7,751 nucleotides of DNA from Lachnospiraceae bacterium (lineage in GTDB: Bacteria > Bacillota > Clostridia > Lachnospirales > Lachnospiraceae). A program made the translations under genes and the position numbers. The stretch is taken from contig JAJPZP010000094.1 in NCBI GenBank assembly GCA_021204285.1, forward strand, positions 1 to 7,751, read 5' to 3'. The notes beneath the pieces are model-generated. The model was not told the origin of the DNA and searched no databases. It saw nothing but the letters and a program-made list of their open reading frames with translations. Position 1 is the first letter of the stretch, and every line of letters starts with the position of its first letter. Below, in pieces: positions 1 through 7,429 of this stretch.

Positions 1-492
1 CTTGAGGAGCATGTGGTTGCGCTTCTGAAGGAGCAGAAGATGACGATGACCACCGTGGAATCCTGCACCGGCGGCATGGTGAGCGCGAAGATTACCGATG
101 TACCCGGATCCTCGCAGGTGTTCAAGTTTGGATTTGTCACTTACAGCAATCGCGCGAAGCGCAAACTCGTGAATGTCCGCAAGAAGACGCTGAAATCTTT
201 TACCGCTGTCAGTGCGCAGACGGCAGAGGAGATGGCAAAGGGTGGTGCGGAGAAGAGCGAATCAGACGCGTGCTTAAGTGTTACCGGCTATGCCGGACCG
301 GAACCGGGAGAAAACGGAGAGCAGCCAGGTCTCGTCTATATCGGCTGCTGTGTCCGCGGCGATGTCTCAGTGGAGGAGCATCATTTCCAGGGCGACCGCA
401 GGAGCATCCGTGAGCAGGCGACAATGCGTGCTCTCGTGTTCTTACGCAAATGCATTCTGGAACACTATGAGATACCGAGGAATCAGGGATGA
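1..492 (+). CDS. pncC: Nicotinamide-nucleotide amidase PncC / CinA C-terminal domain protein (5' end off window)
   Basis: The family deamidates nicotinamide mononucleotide to nicotinate mononucleotide, recycling NMN released in the cytoplasm, for instance by NAD-dependent DNA ligase. The reading frame is already open at base 1. The visible 163 residues show the family hallmarks: ESCTGG at residues 20-25 with the presumed nucleophilic Ser21, TDVPGSS at 32-38, and TYSNRAK at 47-53 with the conserved Lys. A VTGYAGPEPG stretch stands where VTGIAGPGGG is usual, and a GDR...IREQA segment lies near the end. GTG at 13 could start translation, but the four codons before it (LEEH) match how stand-alone members begin, so the true start is probably just left of the window. 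The visible length is already close to a stand-alone PncC of about 160 residues, although an N-terminal CinA domain upstream cannot be excluded. The stop overlaps the nrdG start by four bases (ATGA), which suggests translational coupling. Family assignment is firm; the exact start is not. Confidence 0.9.
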   Translation, partial: LEEHVVALLKEQKMTMTTVESCTGGMVSAKITDVPGSSQVFKFGFVTYSNRAKRKLVNVRKKTLKSFTAVSAQTAEEMAKGGAEKSESDACLSVTGYAGPEPGENGEQPGLVYIGCCVRGDVSVEEHHFQGDRRSIREQATMRALVFLRKCILEHYEIPRNQG

Positions 493-977
493 GATATCAT
501 AATATCACAAAAGATGATATGCTGAACGGAGACGGGCTGCGCGTTGTATTGTGGCTGGCCGGATGCACACATCATTGTAAAAACTGCCAGAATCCGGTCA
601 CCTGGGACCCCGACGGCGGGCTTCCGTTTGACGAGGCGGCGAAGGAGGAGCTTCTGGCAGAGCTTGAGAAGGAATATGGGAGCGGCATAACCTTCAGCGG
701 GGGCGATCCTCTTTATGAGCCGAACCGGGAGGAACTGACTGTGCTGATTCGCGAGATCCGGGTAAAATTTCCGGAAAAGACGATCTGGCTTTATACCGGC
801 TATCTCTGGGAGGATGTCCGTGATCTTTCACTGGTTGCTGACCTTGACATCCTCGTGGACGGACGTTTTGTCGAGGAGTTGAAAGATAATAATCTTCCCT
901 GGAAGGGAAGTTCGAACCAACGTGTGATCGATGTGCGCGCGACCCGCAGGCTGGGTCAGACGGTGCTTTACGCGTGA
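489..977 (+). CDS. nrdG: Anaerobic ribonucleoside-triphosphate reductase activating protein NrdG
   Basis: This radical-SAM activase uses a 4Fe-4S cluster and S-adenosylmethionine to make the glycyl radical on NrdD, the oxygen-independent ribonucleotide reductase, and so supports dNTP synthesis without oxygen. The 162-residue protein has normal family length. It carries the cluster motif CX3CX2C at Cys26, Cys30 and Cys33 (GCTHHCKNC), the N-terminal NGDGLR segment at 13-18, the SAM-binding SGGDP at 70-74, and the C-terminal [12 protein letters not shown] and [10 protein letters not shown] blocks typical of NrdG. The ATG start overlaps the pncC stop, and a GAGG at 477-480 sits eight bases upstream as ribosome site. 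The partner nrdD is not in the window and must lie elsewhere or further upstream. dut follows after 20 bases, giving a small dNTP-supply group. A generic pyruvate-formate-lyase activase is less likely because the NrdG-specific C-terminal block is present. Confidence 0.95.
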   Translation: MRYHNITKDDMLNGDGLRVVLWLAGCTHHCKNCQNPVTWDPDGGLPFDEAAKEELLAELEKEYGSGITFSGGDPLYEPNREELTVLIREIRVKFPEKTIWLYTGYLWEDVRDLSLVADLDILVDGRFVEELKDNNLPWKGSSNQRVIDVRATRRLGQTVLYA

Positions 978-997
978 CGGCTGAGAGGGAGCATGAA

Positions 998-1432
998 ATG
1001 CAGAAAATCAAGATAAAATACTTCTCGGAAGAGATTGAAAAACTGACTTATATTGAAGGAAAATCCGACTGGATTGACTTAAGAGCCGCACAGGAGATTT
1101 CTATGAAAGCAGGAGAATTCCGGCTGATTCCGCTGGGCGTCGCGATGCAGCTGCCGGAAGGTTATGAGGCGCATGTCGTTCCGCGCAGCAGTACCTATAA
1201 AAATTTTGGAATTTTGCAGACAAACAGCATGGGGCTGATCGATGAGAGCTACTGTGGCGACAATGACCAGTGGTTTTTCCCGGCCCTTGCCATGCGCGAC
1301 ACGGTGATCCATGTGAACGACCGTATCTGTCAGTTCCGGATCATGGAGCATCAGCCGCGGATTGAGTTTGAGGAGACAGAGTGTCTGACCGGATCAGACC
1401 GCGGCGGTTTCGGCAGTACAGGACGGCAGTAG
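998..1432 (+). CDS. dut: Deoxyuridine 5'-triphosphate nucleotidohydrolase (trimeric dUTPase)
   Basis: The enzyme hydrolyses dUTP to dUMP and pyrophosphate, keeping uracil out of DNA and feeding thymidylate synthesis. With the ATG at 998 the protein has 144 residues, normal for trimeric dUTPases. All five motifs are visible: motif 1 WIDLRAA at 25-31, motif 2 PRSS at 62-65, motif 3 GLIDESYCG at 79-87 with presumed catalytic Asp82, motif 4 RICQF at 109-113, and the flexible C-terminal motif 5 RGGFGSTG at 135-142. Motif 3 has Cys where many bacterial enzymes have Arg (YRGE). My recollection is that this YCGDNDxW form recurs in gut Firmicutes and some phages, so it looks like a subfamily trait. 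GTG at 974 is in frame and would add eight residues, but it overlaps nrdG's end. The ATG at 998 has a purine-rich GAGGGAG just upstream and gives a natural N-terminus. The last codon runs directly into the ppx ribosome site. Confidence 0.93.
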   Translation: MQKIKIKYFSEEIEKLTYIEGKSDWIDLRAAQEISMKAGEFRLIPLGVAMQLPEGYEAHVVPRSSTYKNFGILQTNSMGLIDESYCGDNDQWFFPALAMRDTVIHVNDRICQFRIMEHQPRIEFEETECLTGSDRGGFGSTGRQ

Positions 1433-1436
1433 GAGG
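1431..1436 (+). promoter_or_regulatory. Consensus Shine-Dalgarno for ppx
   Basis: AGGAGG, a full-consensus ribosome binding site, begins inside the dut stop codon and ends six bases before the ppx ATG at 1443. It is the strongest ribosome site in the plus-strand operon, and it fixes the ppx start. Confidence 0.85.
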
Positions 1437-1442
1437 CGGAAT

Positions 1443-2990
1443 ATGGCATATAAGATATATGGCACGATCGATGTCGGAAGTTACGAACTGAATCTTAAGA
1501 TTTACGAGATTTCCGCGGAACGTGGTGTACGTGTCATTAACCATGTACGTCATCGCATGGAGCTCGGCAGCGATACCTATGAGACAGGCAATATCGGGGT
1601 GCGGATGGAAGATGAGCTCTGTGATACGCTGCTGGATTTCAAGAAAATTCTGCGGGAATTCGGAGCTGACGAGTATCGAGCCTGCGCGACCAGCGCGATC
1701 CGTGAAACGCACAACACGCCGGTACTGCTCGACCGGATTTACGTGGAGACCGGTATCCGGCTCGAGATCTTAAGCAACGCGGAGCAGCGCTTTCTTGGCT
1801 ACAAATCCATTGCCTCCAATGAGGAGCATTTCCGGGATTACATTGCGGAGGGTGCGGCCATCGTTGATGTCGGCGGCGGCAGCATCCAGATCTCCCTTTT
1901 TGATGAGGGCAATCTGGTGACAACGCAGAACATCCGTATGGGGACACTGCACCTGAAGGAACGGCTCACCGAGGTGGAGGAGCGGACGGTACGCTATGCC
2001 TCGGTCATTGAGGAGCTGCTGGACAATGAGCTGAAGACCTATCGCAAGCTCTATCTGAAAGACCGCGATGTCCGTAATATCCTGATGATGGGGAATTACC
2101 TCGGCAATATCAATCAGTTTATCCATGAAAAGCAGCCCGGGGAAAATCAGTTTACCAGGGAAGAATTTATGCGCCTCTACGATTATTTTATGGAGACGGG
2201 ACATCAGGCAATCGCGCAGCAGCTTGGAATCCCGGCGGAGAATGGGACACTCCTGACGCCGGCGATGGTCATTTACAAGCGTCTCCTCGAGGAGACCGGC
2301 GCGCAGAACGTGATCATCCTGCACAATGATCTCGGTGATGGCCTGGCCTATGACTACGCGGAGAGAAAGAAGATCATCGTACCCCACCATAATTTCGAAA
2401 ACGATATTATCGAGTCGGCGAGAAGGATTGCAAAGCATTACCGCACAGATCAGGCCCATACGAACACCATGGAGAAGATGGCGCTCACGATCTTTGACAA
2501 GATGAAGAAAGCGCATGGCCTGAAAAAGCGCGAGCGGCTGTTGCTGCAGATTGCGGTGATCCTCCACGATTGCGGTTCCTACATCAATATGTCGCAGTCG
2601 TCCGAATGCTCCTATAACATTATTATGGCTTCCGAGATCATCGGCATTTCCGACCGGGAGCGGGAGATGATTGCAAACATCGTCCGCTTCAACAGCGGCG
2701 ACATTCTGTCCTTCGAGGAGGTGGCGGCAGGCTCGTTGCTCGTGCAGGCGGAGTATGTCAAGATCGCGAAACTGACGGCGATTCTGTGTGTTGCGAACGC
2801 GCTGGACCGCAGTCATCAGCAGAAGATCAAGGATATTCGGATTACCTTCCATGATGAGCATACGATGAATATTCACGTCAACAGTCTGGAGGACCTGACG
2901 CTCGAACAGTCGCTGTTCCGGGAAAAGACAGAATTCTTTGAGAAGGTGTACAGCATCCATCCGGTGCTGAAGATCAAAAAGGCAGTGTAG
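1443..2990 (+). CDS. ppx: Ppx/GppA-family phosphatase with C-terminal HD domain (probable exopolyphosphatase)
   Basis: The family removes terminal phosphates from polyphosphate, or pppGpp 5'-phosphate in GppA; sequence alone does not separate these. The 515 residues have the expected two parts. The N-terminal actin-like fold shows phosphate loop 1 IDVGS at 9-13, ATSAIRE at 82-88, NAEQRFLGY after that, and phosphate loop 2 IVDVGGGS at 140-147. The C-terminal HD-type helical domain has a first His at 339 (AHTNTM) and the HD pair His375-Asp376 (LHDCG). Where many Ppx/GppA proteins carry a His-rich INxxxHHxH stretch, this one has INMSQSSECSYNII, so metal chemistry in that domain may be reduced. 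I recall similar changes in other Clostridia. The gene sits 13 bases before ppk1, and the physical pairing with polyphosphate kinase argues for a polyphosphate role over a pppGpp role. Family certain, substrate inferred. Confidence 0.9.
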   Translation: MAYKIYGTIDVGSYELNLKIYEISAERGVRVINHVRHRMELGSDTYETGNIGVRMEDELCDTLLDFKKILREFGADEYRACATSAIRETHNTPVLLDRIYVETGIRLEILSNAEQRFLGYKSIASNEEHFRDYIAEGAAIVDVGGGSIQISLFDEGNLVTTQNIRMGTLHLKERLTEVEERTVRYASVIEELLDNELKTYRKLYLKDRDVRNILMMGNYLGNINQFIHEKQPGENQFTREEFMRLYDYFMETGHQAIAQQLGIPAENGTLLTPAMVIYKRLLEETGAQNVIILHNDLGDGLAYDYAERKKIIVPHHNFENDIIESARRIAKHYRTDQAHTNTMEKMALTIFDKMKKAHGLKKRERLLLQIAVILHDCGSYINMSQSSECSYNIIMASEIIGISDREREMIANIVRFNSGDILSFEEVAAGSLLVQAEYVKIAKLTAILCVANALDRSHQQKIKDIRITFHDEHTMNIHVNSLEDLTLEQSLFREKTEFFEKVYSIHPVLKIKKAV

Positions 2991-3003
2991 AGGGAGAAGT
3001 GCG

Positions 3004-5130
3004 ATGAAGGATGTGTATAAAGATCCGGCATATTATGAGAACAGGGAGCTGAGCTGGCTCAGTTTTGATGAGCGGATACTCGGGGAGGCGCGCGACAAGA
3101 CGACGCCTTTGTTCGAACGTCTGAAGTTTCTCAGCATTACGGCATCAAACCTGGACGAGTTTTTCATGGTTCGCGTGGCGTCTTTGCTCGACATGGTCAA
3201 TGCGGACTACCAGGGAAAGGATATTTCCGGCATGACGGCACAGGAGCAGCTCGATGCGATTCACAGCCGTGTGCACAGTATGGTGCGGCTGCAGTATTCG
3301 ACCTGGCAGCGTTCGTTGCTGCCGGGCCTTAAGCAGGCAGGCCTCACGGTTATTCAGGATCATCGAAAGCTCACAAGGGAGCAGGCCGCCTTCGTCGACG
3401 ATTATTTTATGGCGAATGTATATCCGGTCCTGACGCCGATGGCCGTGGACTCCTCCAGACCATTCCCCCTGATCGTGAACAAGACGCTGAACCTCGGTGC
3501 GCTCCTGAAGAAAAAGAAAGAGAAGAATGCCGAACTCGAGTTTGCGACTGTGCAGGTGCCCTCTGTGCTGCCGCGGATTATTTCCATCCCGAGCCATGAA
3601 CAGGAGACGAACACTGTGATCCTGCTGGAGGAAATGATCGCGCGGAACATGCAGAAGCTCTTCCTGAGTTACGATGTGCTCTGTGTCCACGCATACCGTA
3701 TTATGCGCAATGCGGACCTTACGATTGACGAGGATGAGGCGGGTGATCTTCTCAAGGAGATCGAAAAGCAGCTGCGCAGGCGCCAATGGGGCGAGGTAAT
3801 CCGGCTCGAGGTGGACAAGGACGTTGACAAGCGTCTCCTGAAGATTCTGAAAAAGGAATTTGCAGTCAAATCGGAGGGCGTCTATCCGATCGACGGGCCG
3901 CTGGATCTCACATTTCTGATGAAGCTCTACGGGCTGAAGGGTTTTGGCGCTTATAAGGAGCCGAAATATACGCCGCAGCCGGTTCCGGGCTTGAGCGGGC
4001 GAAGCGATATTTTTGAGGCAATTCGTGAGGGAGATATTCTGCTTCACCACCCATATCAGACCTTCGATCCGGTCGTCGATTTTGTTCACCAGGCAGCGCG
4101 CGACAAGGATGTGCTCGCCATCAAGCAGACGCTCTACCGTGTCAGCGGAAATTCTCCGATCATCGCGGCGCTCGCGCAGGCCGCGGAGAACGGCAAACAG
4201 GTCTCTGTTCTGGTGGAGCTGAAGGCCCGCTTTGATGAGGAGAATAACATCGCCTGGGCGAAGATGCTCGAGCGTGCGGGTTGCCATGTCATTTATGGTC
4301 TTGTCGGACTCAAGACGCACAGCAAGATCACGCTGGTCGTACGTCGGGAGGAGGACGGCATCCGCCGCTATGTTCACCTCGGTACAGGTAATTACAACGA
4401 TTCGACGGCGAAGCTCTACACGGATATGGGGCTTCTGACCTGTGCAGAGCCGATCGGCGAGGACGCGACAGCGGTCTTTAATATGCTCTCCGGCTACTCG
4501 GAGCCGGAGAGCTGGAACAAGCTCTCACTCGCGCCGCTCTGGCTGCGCGACCGTTTCCTTTTCCTGATCCGGCGTGAGACGATGAACGCAAAGAATGGAG
4601 AACCGGCGCATATTATAGCGAAGATGAACTCGCTCTGTGACCAGGAGATCATTGCAGCGCTCTACGAGGCGAGCGCCTCCGGTGTGAAGATCGAGCTGAT
4701 TGTGCGTGGCATTTGCTGTCTGAAAGTTGGCATTCCCGGAATCAGTGAGAATATCACGGTGCGCTCGATTGTCGGCACTTTTCTGGAACATGCGCGCATC
4801 TATTATTTTCTGAACAGCGGTGGTGATGAAGAGGTCTATATGGCGAGTGCCGACTGGATGCCGCGAAATCTGGATCGCAGAGTTGAGATTCTGTTTCCGG
4901 TTGAGAAGGAAGAGCTGAAGCGTGAAGCGATGCATGTGCTGGATATTCAGCTGAAGGACACGCTGAAGGCACAGGTCAAACAGCCGGACGGGAGCTACAT
5001 GAAAGTCAGGAGGCGCGGGCAGAGTGCTCTTTGCGCACAGCAGTACTTTATGGAATACGCGAAGCGTTTGAATAAAAAAGAGGAGGAACCGGCGCACGGA
5101 CGGGTCTTTATTCCGGCGGAGCCGATGTGA
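3004..5130 (+). CDS. ppk1: Polyphosphate kinase 1
   Basis: PPK1 reversibly transfers the ATP gamma-phosphate onto growing inorganic polyphosphate through a phosphohistidine. The protein has 708 residues, slightly longer than the 688 I recall for E. coli. Blocks in order are NRELSWLSFDERIL from residue 13, NLDEFFMVRV at 49-58, HHPYQTFDPVV from 348, KQTLYRVSG from 374, ELKARFDEENN around 404-414, KTHSK at 437-441, the GTGNYN loop at 460-465, and EHARIYYF around 595-602. His439 is the presumed phosphorylated residue and His596 the second active-site His. Asn49, Arg379, Arg409, His439, Tyr472 and His596 all align with remembered E. coli key residues (45, 375, 405, 435, 468, 592) at a constant offset of four, so the enzyme should be active. 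The ATG has AGGGAG seven bases upstream. The gene follows ppx, the reverse of the E. coli ppk-ppx order. Confidence 0.97.
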   Translation: MKDVYKDPAYYENRELSWLSFDERILGEARDKTTPLFERLKFLSITASNLDEFFMVRVASLLDMVNADYQGKDISGMTAQEQLDAIHSRVHSMVRLQYSTWQRSLLPGLKQAGLTVIQDHRKLTREQAAFVDDYFMANVYPVLTPMAVDSSRPFPLIVNKTLNLGALLKKKKEKNAELEFATVQVPSVLPRIISIPSHEQETNTVILLEEMIARNMQKLFLSYDVLCVHAYRIMRNADLTIDEDEAGDLLKEIEKQLRRRQWGEVIRLEVDKDVDKRLLKILKKEFAVKSEGVYPIDGPLDLTFLMKLYGLKGFGAYKEPKYTPQPVPGLSGRSDIFEAIREGDILLHHPYQTFDPVVDFVHQAARDKDVLAIKQTLYRVSGNSPIIAALAQAAENGKQVSVLVELKARFDEENNIAWAKMLERAGCHVIYGLVGLKTHSKITLVVRREEDGIRRYVHLGTGNYNDSTAKLYTDMGLLTCAEPIGEDATAVFNMLSGYSEPESWNKLSLAPLWLRDRFLFLIRRETMNAKNGEPAHIIAKMNSLCDQEIIAALYEASASGVKIELIVRGICCLKVGIPGISENITVRSIVGTFLEHARIYYFLNSGGDEEVYMASADWMPRNLDRRVEILFPVEKEELKREAMHVLDIQLKDTLKAQVKQPDGSYMKVRRRGQSALCAQQYFMEYAKRLNKKEEEPAHGRVFIPAEPM

Positions 5131-5134
5131 GTAG

Positions 5135-5950
5135 ATGGAGAAAAAAGCATTATTTCTGGATATGGATGGTACAACTCTGAACGATCAGAGAGTGGTGTCA
5201 GAAGGAAATTATCACGCAATGGAGCGTGCGATTGAGGCAGGGCACGACATTATCATAGCAACGGGACGCGCGGCATCCAGCATCACAGCGCTGCTTAAAC
5301 GCTGCGGTCTGGCTCATATCAGTATCCGCTATGTGCTTGCATTCAACGGCGCGATGATTGTGGATATCAGCACCGGCGAGGTTCTTTATAAAAAAGAAAT
5401 GTCGCTGGACTATATGAGACGGATTGCCCGGGAGGCGCAGAAGCTGGGAATTTATATGCAGACCTATGAGGGGGAGTGTGTGCTGTCGGAGCGTGATGAC
5501 GCGAATCTGAAGCAATACACGAACAAGACGACGATGAAAGCGAAGATCATCCCGGATCTGGCGGCCGGAATAAAGGAACCGGCCTGCAAGATGCTGGCGA
5601 TCGACCTTGAGGATACCGGTATTCTTGGACAGCTGAAGTCGAATGTAGAGGCCTGGTGTGGAAATGAGCTTGAGATCTACAAAAGCTGCCGGGAGTATCT
5701 TGAGTTCGTTCCCAGGGGCGTAAATAAGGGGCTTGCGCTGCAGGCTTTCTGCAAAGAACGCGGGATTAAGATCGAGAACGCTATCGCCGCCGGAGACGAG
5801 GGCAATGATATCTCGATGATCCGCGATGCCGGTGTCGGCTGTGCGGTGGCCAATGCCCTGCCGGAGGTGAAGGCCGCCGCAGACTACATTACCGAAAATG
5901 ACAACAATCACGACGCAATCCGTGAGATTATTGAGAAATTCATGCTATAG
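5135..5950 (+). CDS. Cof-type HAD-IIB family phosphatase, substrate unknown
   Basis: This is a 271-residue haloacid-dehalogenase superfamily hydrolase of the Cof/YbiV type; members dephosphorylate small metabolites such as sugar phosphates, pyridoxal phosphate or flavin nucleotides. All four HAD motifs are present: motif I DMDGTT at 9-14 with nucleophile Asp9 and acid/base Asp11, motif II ATGR at 42-45, motif III Lys198 in VNKG, and motif IV GDEGND at 220-225 that binds magnesium. The stretch between motifs II and III is the size of a type-IIB cap, which decides substrate; I cannot read the substrate from it. Motif I near the N-terminus forces the start at 5135. Only four bases separate it from the ppk1 stop, and the nearest GGAG (5118-5121) is 13 bases away, so translation probably depends on ribosomes finishing ppk1. 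The 3' end overlaps the opposing gene by six bases. Confidence 0.9.
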   Translation: MEKKALFLDMDGTTLNDQRVVSEGNYHAMERAIEAGHDIIIATGRAASSITALLKRCGLAHISIRYVLAFNGAMIVDISTGEVLYKKEMSLDYMRRIAREAQKLGIYMQTYEGECVLSERDDANLKQYTNKTTMKAKIIPDLAAGIKEPACKMLAIDLEDTGILGQLKSNVEAWCGNELEIYKSCREYLEFVPRGVNKGLALQAFCKERGIKIENAIAAGDEGNDISMIRDAGVGCAVANALPEVKAAADYITENDNNHDAIREIIEKFML

Positions 5951-7342
5951 CTTTACCCGGAATAATTGCCTTTTCAGTGCTTCCCAGTTGAATGGAACCA
6001 GCGGGTAGAGATAGCCGCGCCCCGCAAAAGTGCGGCAACTCAGAAAGCAGAATCCGATGAATAAAAGGCCGATGATGAAGCCGGGCAGTGCAAACCAGCA
6101 GGTTGCAAGCAGCAGTACGATGCGCAGAAACTTCACTGCGTAGTTCAGTTCCATATTGGCCTGTGAGTAGCCGGCAAGCGTGACGAAGGCCATATAGAGC
6201 ATGACTTCCGAGTTGAACCAGCCGGAATTTACCGCGAATTCACCGATTACCAGACCGGCGATGACGGAGAGCGGTGTGCTCAGCATATCGGGTGTGTGGA
6301 CGGCGGCCAGCCGCAGCCCGTCTACCGCCAGCTCCAGGATGAGGAACTGCAGGATCAGCGGGACATGGACTGTCTCCTGTATTTCAATAAAGCGCAGCGC
6401 CTCCGGTATCCATTCCGGACGCTGCGAATACAGCAGAAATAAAGGCGTCAGCACAATCGAGAGGAACATGATCAGCATTCGGGTGAGCCGAAGATAAGTT
6501 CCGGTGATTGGCGGGAAATAATAATCGTTCGCCTCCTCCGCGATTGCGAAGAGGCTGGTTGGCAGGATCAGCGCAGCAGGGGAGTTGTCCACGAGGATTA
6601 CGATATCACCCTCGAGGATCTGCGCCGCCGCAGTGTCGGGATGCTCGGAGCGGTGGAAGCGTGGCAGCGGGTTGAACCAGTGGCCGGGAAGCAACAGTTC
6701 GGCGAGACTCTCCTGGTTCATGGTCAGCGCATCCACATCAATTTCCTGAATGCGTTTTTTGATCTTTTCAAGACAGGCCCAGTCGACACGGTCTTCCATA
6801 TAACAGAGAGCAAGGTCGGTGCGGCTGCTTTTCCCCAGTTCACGCATTTCCATGCAGAGTTTGGGTGAGCGGATGCGTCTGCGGATGAGCGCAGTGTTCG
6901 CGACGAGCGTCTCCACAAAGCCGTCCCGGGAGCCTCGCAAAGTTCGATCTTTCAGCGGTTCCTCGACGCTCCTGGCCGGATAGGTGCGGCAGTCGATCGT
7001 GAGGCAGCCGGAATAGCCGGAGAGGAAGAGGCAGGGTACGCCGGAGAGCAGATTTTTCAGGATATCTTCCGTGTCGGTGAGAACCTCCGACTCTGCATAG
7101 GGTAGATTTGTCACCTGGAATTCTTCCAGCGTCTGCGGCATATCATCTTCCTTTCTGCCATAGAAGAACTCCAGTAATTTTTCCAGCATCTCGTCTTTTG
7201 TCAGTCCGTCGATAAAGAACAGGCTTGCGTCGTGTCCGCCAACCCTCATCTTCTTTTCCATAATATCAAAATTGCGCTCCACGCCCAGCAGGGCATTCAT
7301 AGAGACAATATTTTCGTCAAAATTTCCGGATAATCTGCTCAT
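5945..7342 (-). CDS. spoVAF: SpoVAF/GerA-family spore germination membrane protein
   Basis: The GerA/SpoVAF family comprises inner-membrane proteins of the developing spore tied to germinant response and dipicolinate release. The 465-residue product has a soluble N-terminal part with FIDGLTKDEMLEK at 43-55, the family signature ARSVEEP at 123-129 followed by LRGSRDGFVETL at 135-146, and ALTMNQESLAE at 205-215. Then comes ILEGDIVILVDNSP at 242-255 and a hydrophobic C-terminal half with probable membrane segments near 287-306, 326-347, 357-372, 377-392 and 405-435. It ends in YPLVPFNWEALKR. The frame stays open to 7465, but the start at 7342 is preferred because AGGTGA lies five bases before it and the extra 41 residues do not look like this family. 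The FIDG-type N-terminus favours SpoVAF over a germinant-specific GerA subunit. No spoVA or gerB/gerC partners are adjacent. Family firm, subfamily probable. Confidence 0.85.
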   Translation of the reverse strand: MSRLSGNFDENIVSMNALLGVERNFDIMEKKMRVGGHDASLFFIDGLTKDEMLEKLLEFFYGRKEDDMPQTLEEFQVTNLPYAESEVLTDTEDILKNLLSGVPCLFLSGYSGCLTIDCRTYPARSVEEPLKDRTLRGSRDGFVETLVANTALIRRRIRSPKLCMEMRELGKSSRTDLALCYMEDRVDWACLEKIKKRIQEIDVDALTMNQESLAELLLPGHWFNPLPRFHRSEHPDTAAAQILEGDIVILVDNSPAALILPTSLFAIAEEANDYYFPPITGTYLRLTRMLIMFLSIVLTPLFLLYSQRPEWIPEALRFIEIQETVHVPLILQFLILELAVDGLRLAAVHTPDMLSTPLSVIAGLVIGEFAVNSGWFNSEVMLYMAFVTLAGYSQANMELNYAVKFLRIVLLLATCWFALPGFIIGLLFIGFCFLSCRTFAGRGYLYPLVPFNWEALKRQLFRVKL

Positions 7343-7347
7343 GAAAA

Positions 7348-7353
7348 TCACCT
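7348..7353 (-). promoter_or_regulatory. Ribosome binding site that sets the spoVAF start
   Basis: Read on the minus strand this is AGGTGA, followed by TTTTC and the ATG at 7342. It supports the shorter 465-residue protein over the in-frame ATG at 7465, which lies inside the divergent promoter region. Confidence 0.75.
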
Positions 7354-7380
7354 CGCACATAGTCTGCCCTGGAAAACATG

Positions 7381-7388
7381 AAATTATG
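7381..7388 (-). promoter_or_regulatory. Weak candidate sporulation-type -10 element for spoVAF
   Basis: On the minus strand this reads CATAATTT, similar to the CAT-starting -10 elements of SigE, SigG and SigK promoters, about 40 bases before the spoVAF start. The best -35-like match upstream, TCAATA (plus-strand 7408-7413), is 19 bases away, one or two more than normal for SigG. The family expectation of forespore (SigG) expression fits, but the sequence match alone is weak. Confidence 0.25.
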
Positions 7389-7403
7389 TGAAAGCTCTGT
7401 GGA

Positions 7404-7429
7404 CGGGTATTGACATTATCAATCGCCCG
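7404..7429. promoter_or_regulatory. Imperfect inverted repeat, candidate operator
   Basis: The arms are CGGG-T-ATTGA and TCAAT-CG-CCCG around the five-base centre CATTA: perfect five-base inner arms, a one-base/two-base mismatch bulge, then perfect four-base outer arms. It covers the -35 element and part of the spacer of the rightward promoter, the classic position for a repressor site. On the minus strand it includes TGATAAT, like half of a Fur box, but the other half does not match. The inner TTGA/TCAA arms recall FNR-type sites, but the spacing is one base short. No regulator can be named. Confidence 0.4.

Noticed and set aside
974..997. GTG at 974 as the dut start
   Set aside because: The ATG at 998 has a better placed ribosome site and gives a standard dUTPase N-terminus; the GTG overlaps the end of nrdG.
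1219..1300. dUTPase motif 3 variant YCGDNDQW as a sign of a defective or novel enzyme
   Set aside because: All five motifs and the presumed catalytic Asp82 are present, and the spacing to motif 4 is within one residue of typical enzymes; this looks like a known subfamily form.
1770..2960. 396-codon open frame on the minus strand opposite ppx
   Set aside because: It is a mirror of the ppx codon pattern, has no recognisable domain, and lies wholly inside a confidently identified gene.
3145..4377. 410-codon open frame on the minus strand opposite ppk1
   Set aside because: It has no known motif and a composition typical of antisense shadow; ppk1 with all catalytic residues explains the DNA.
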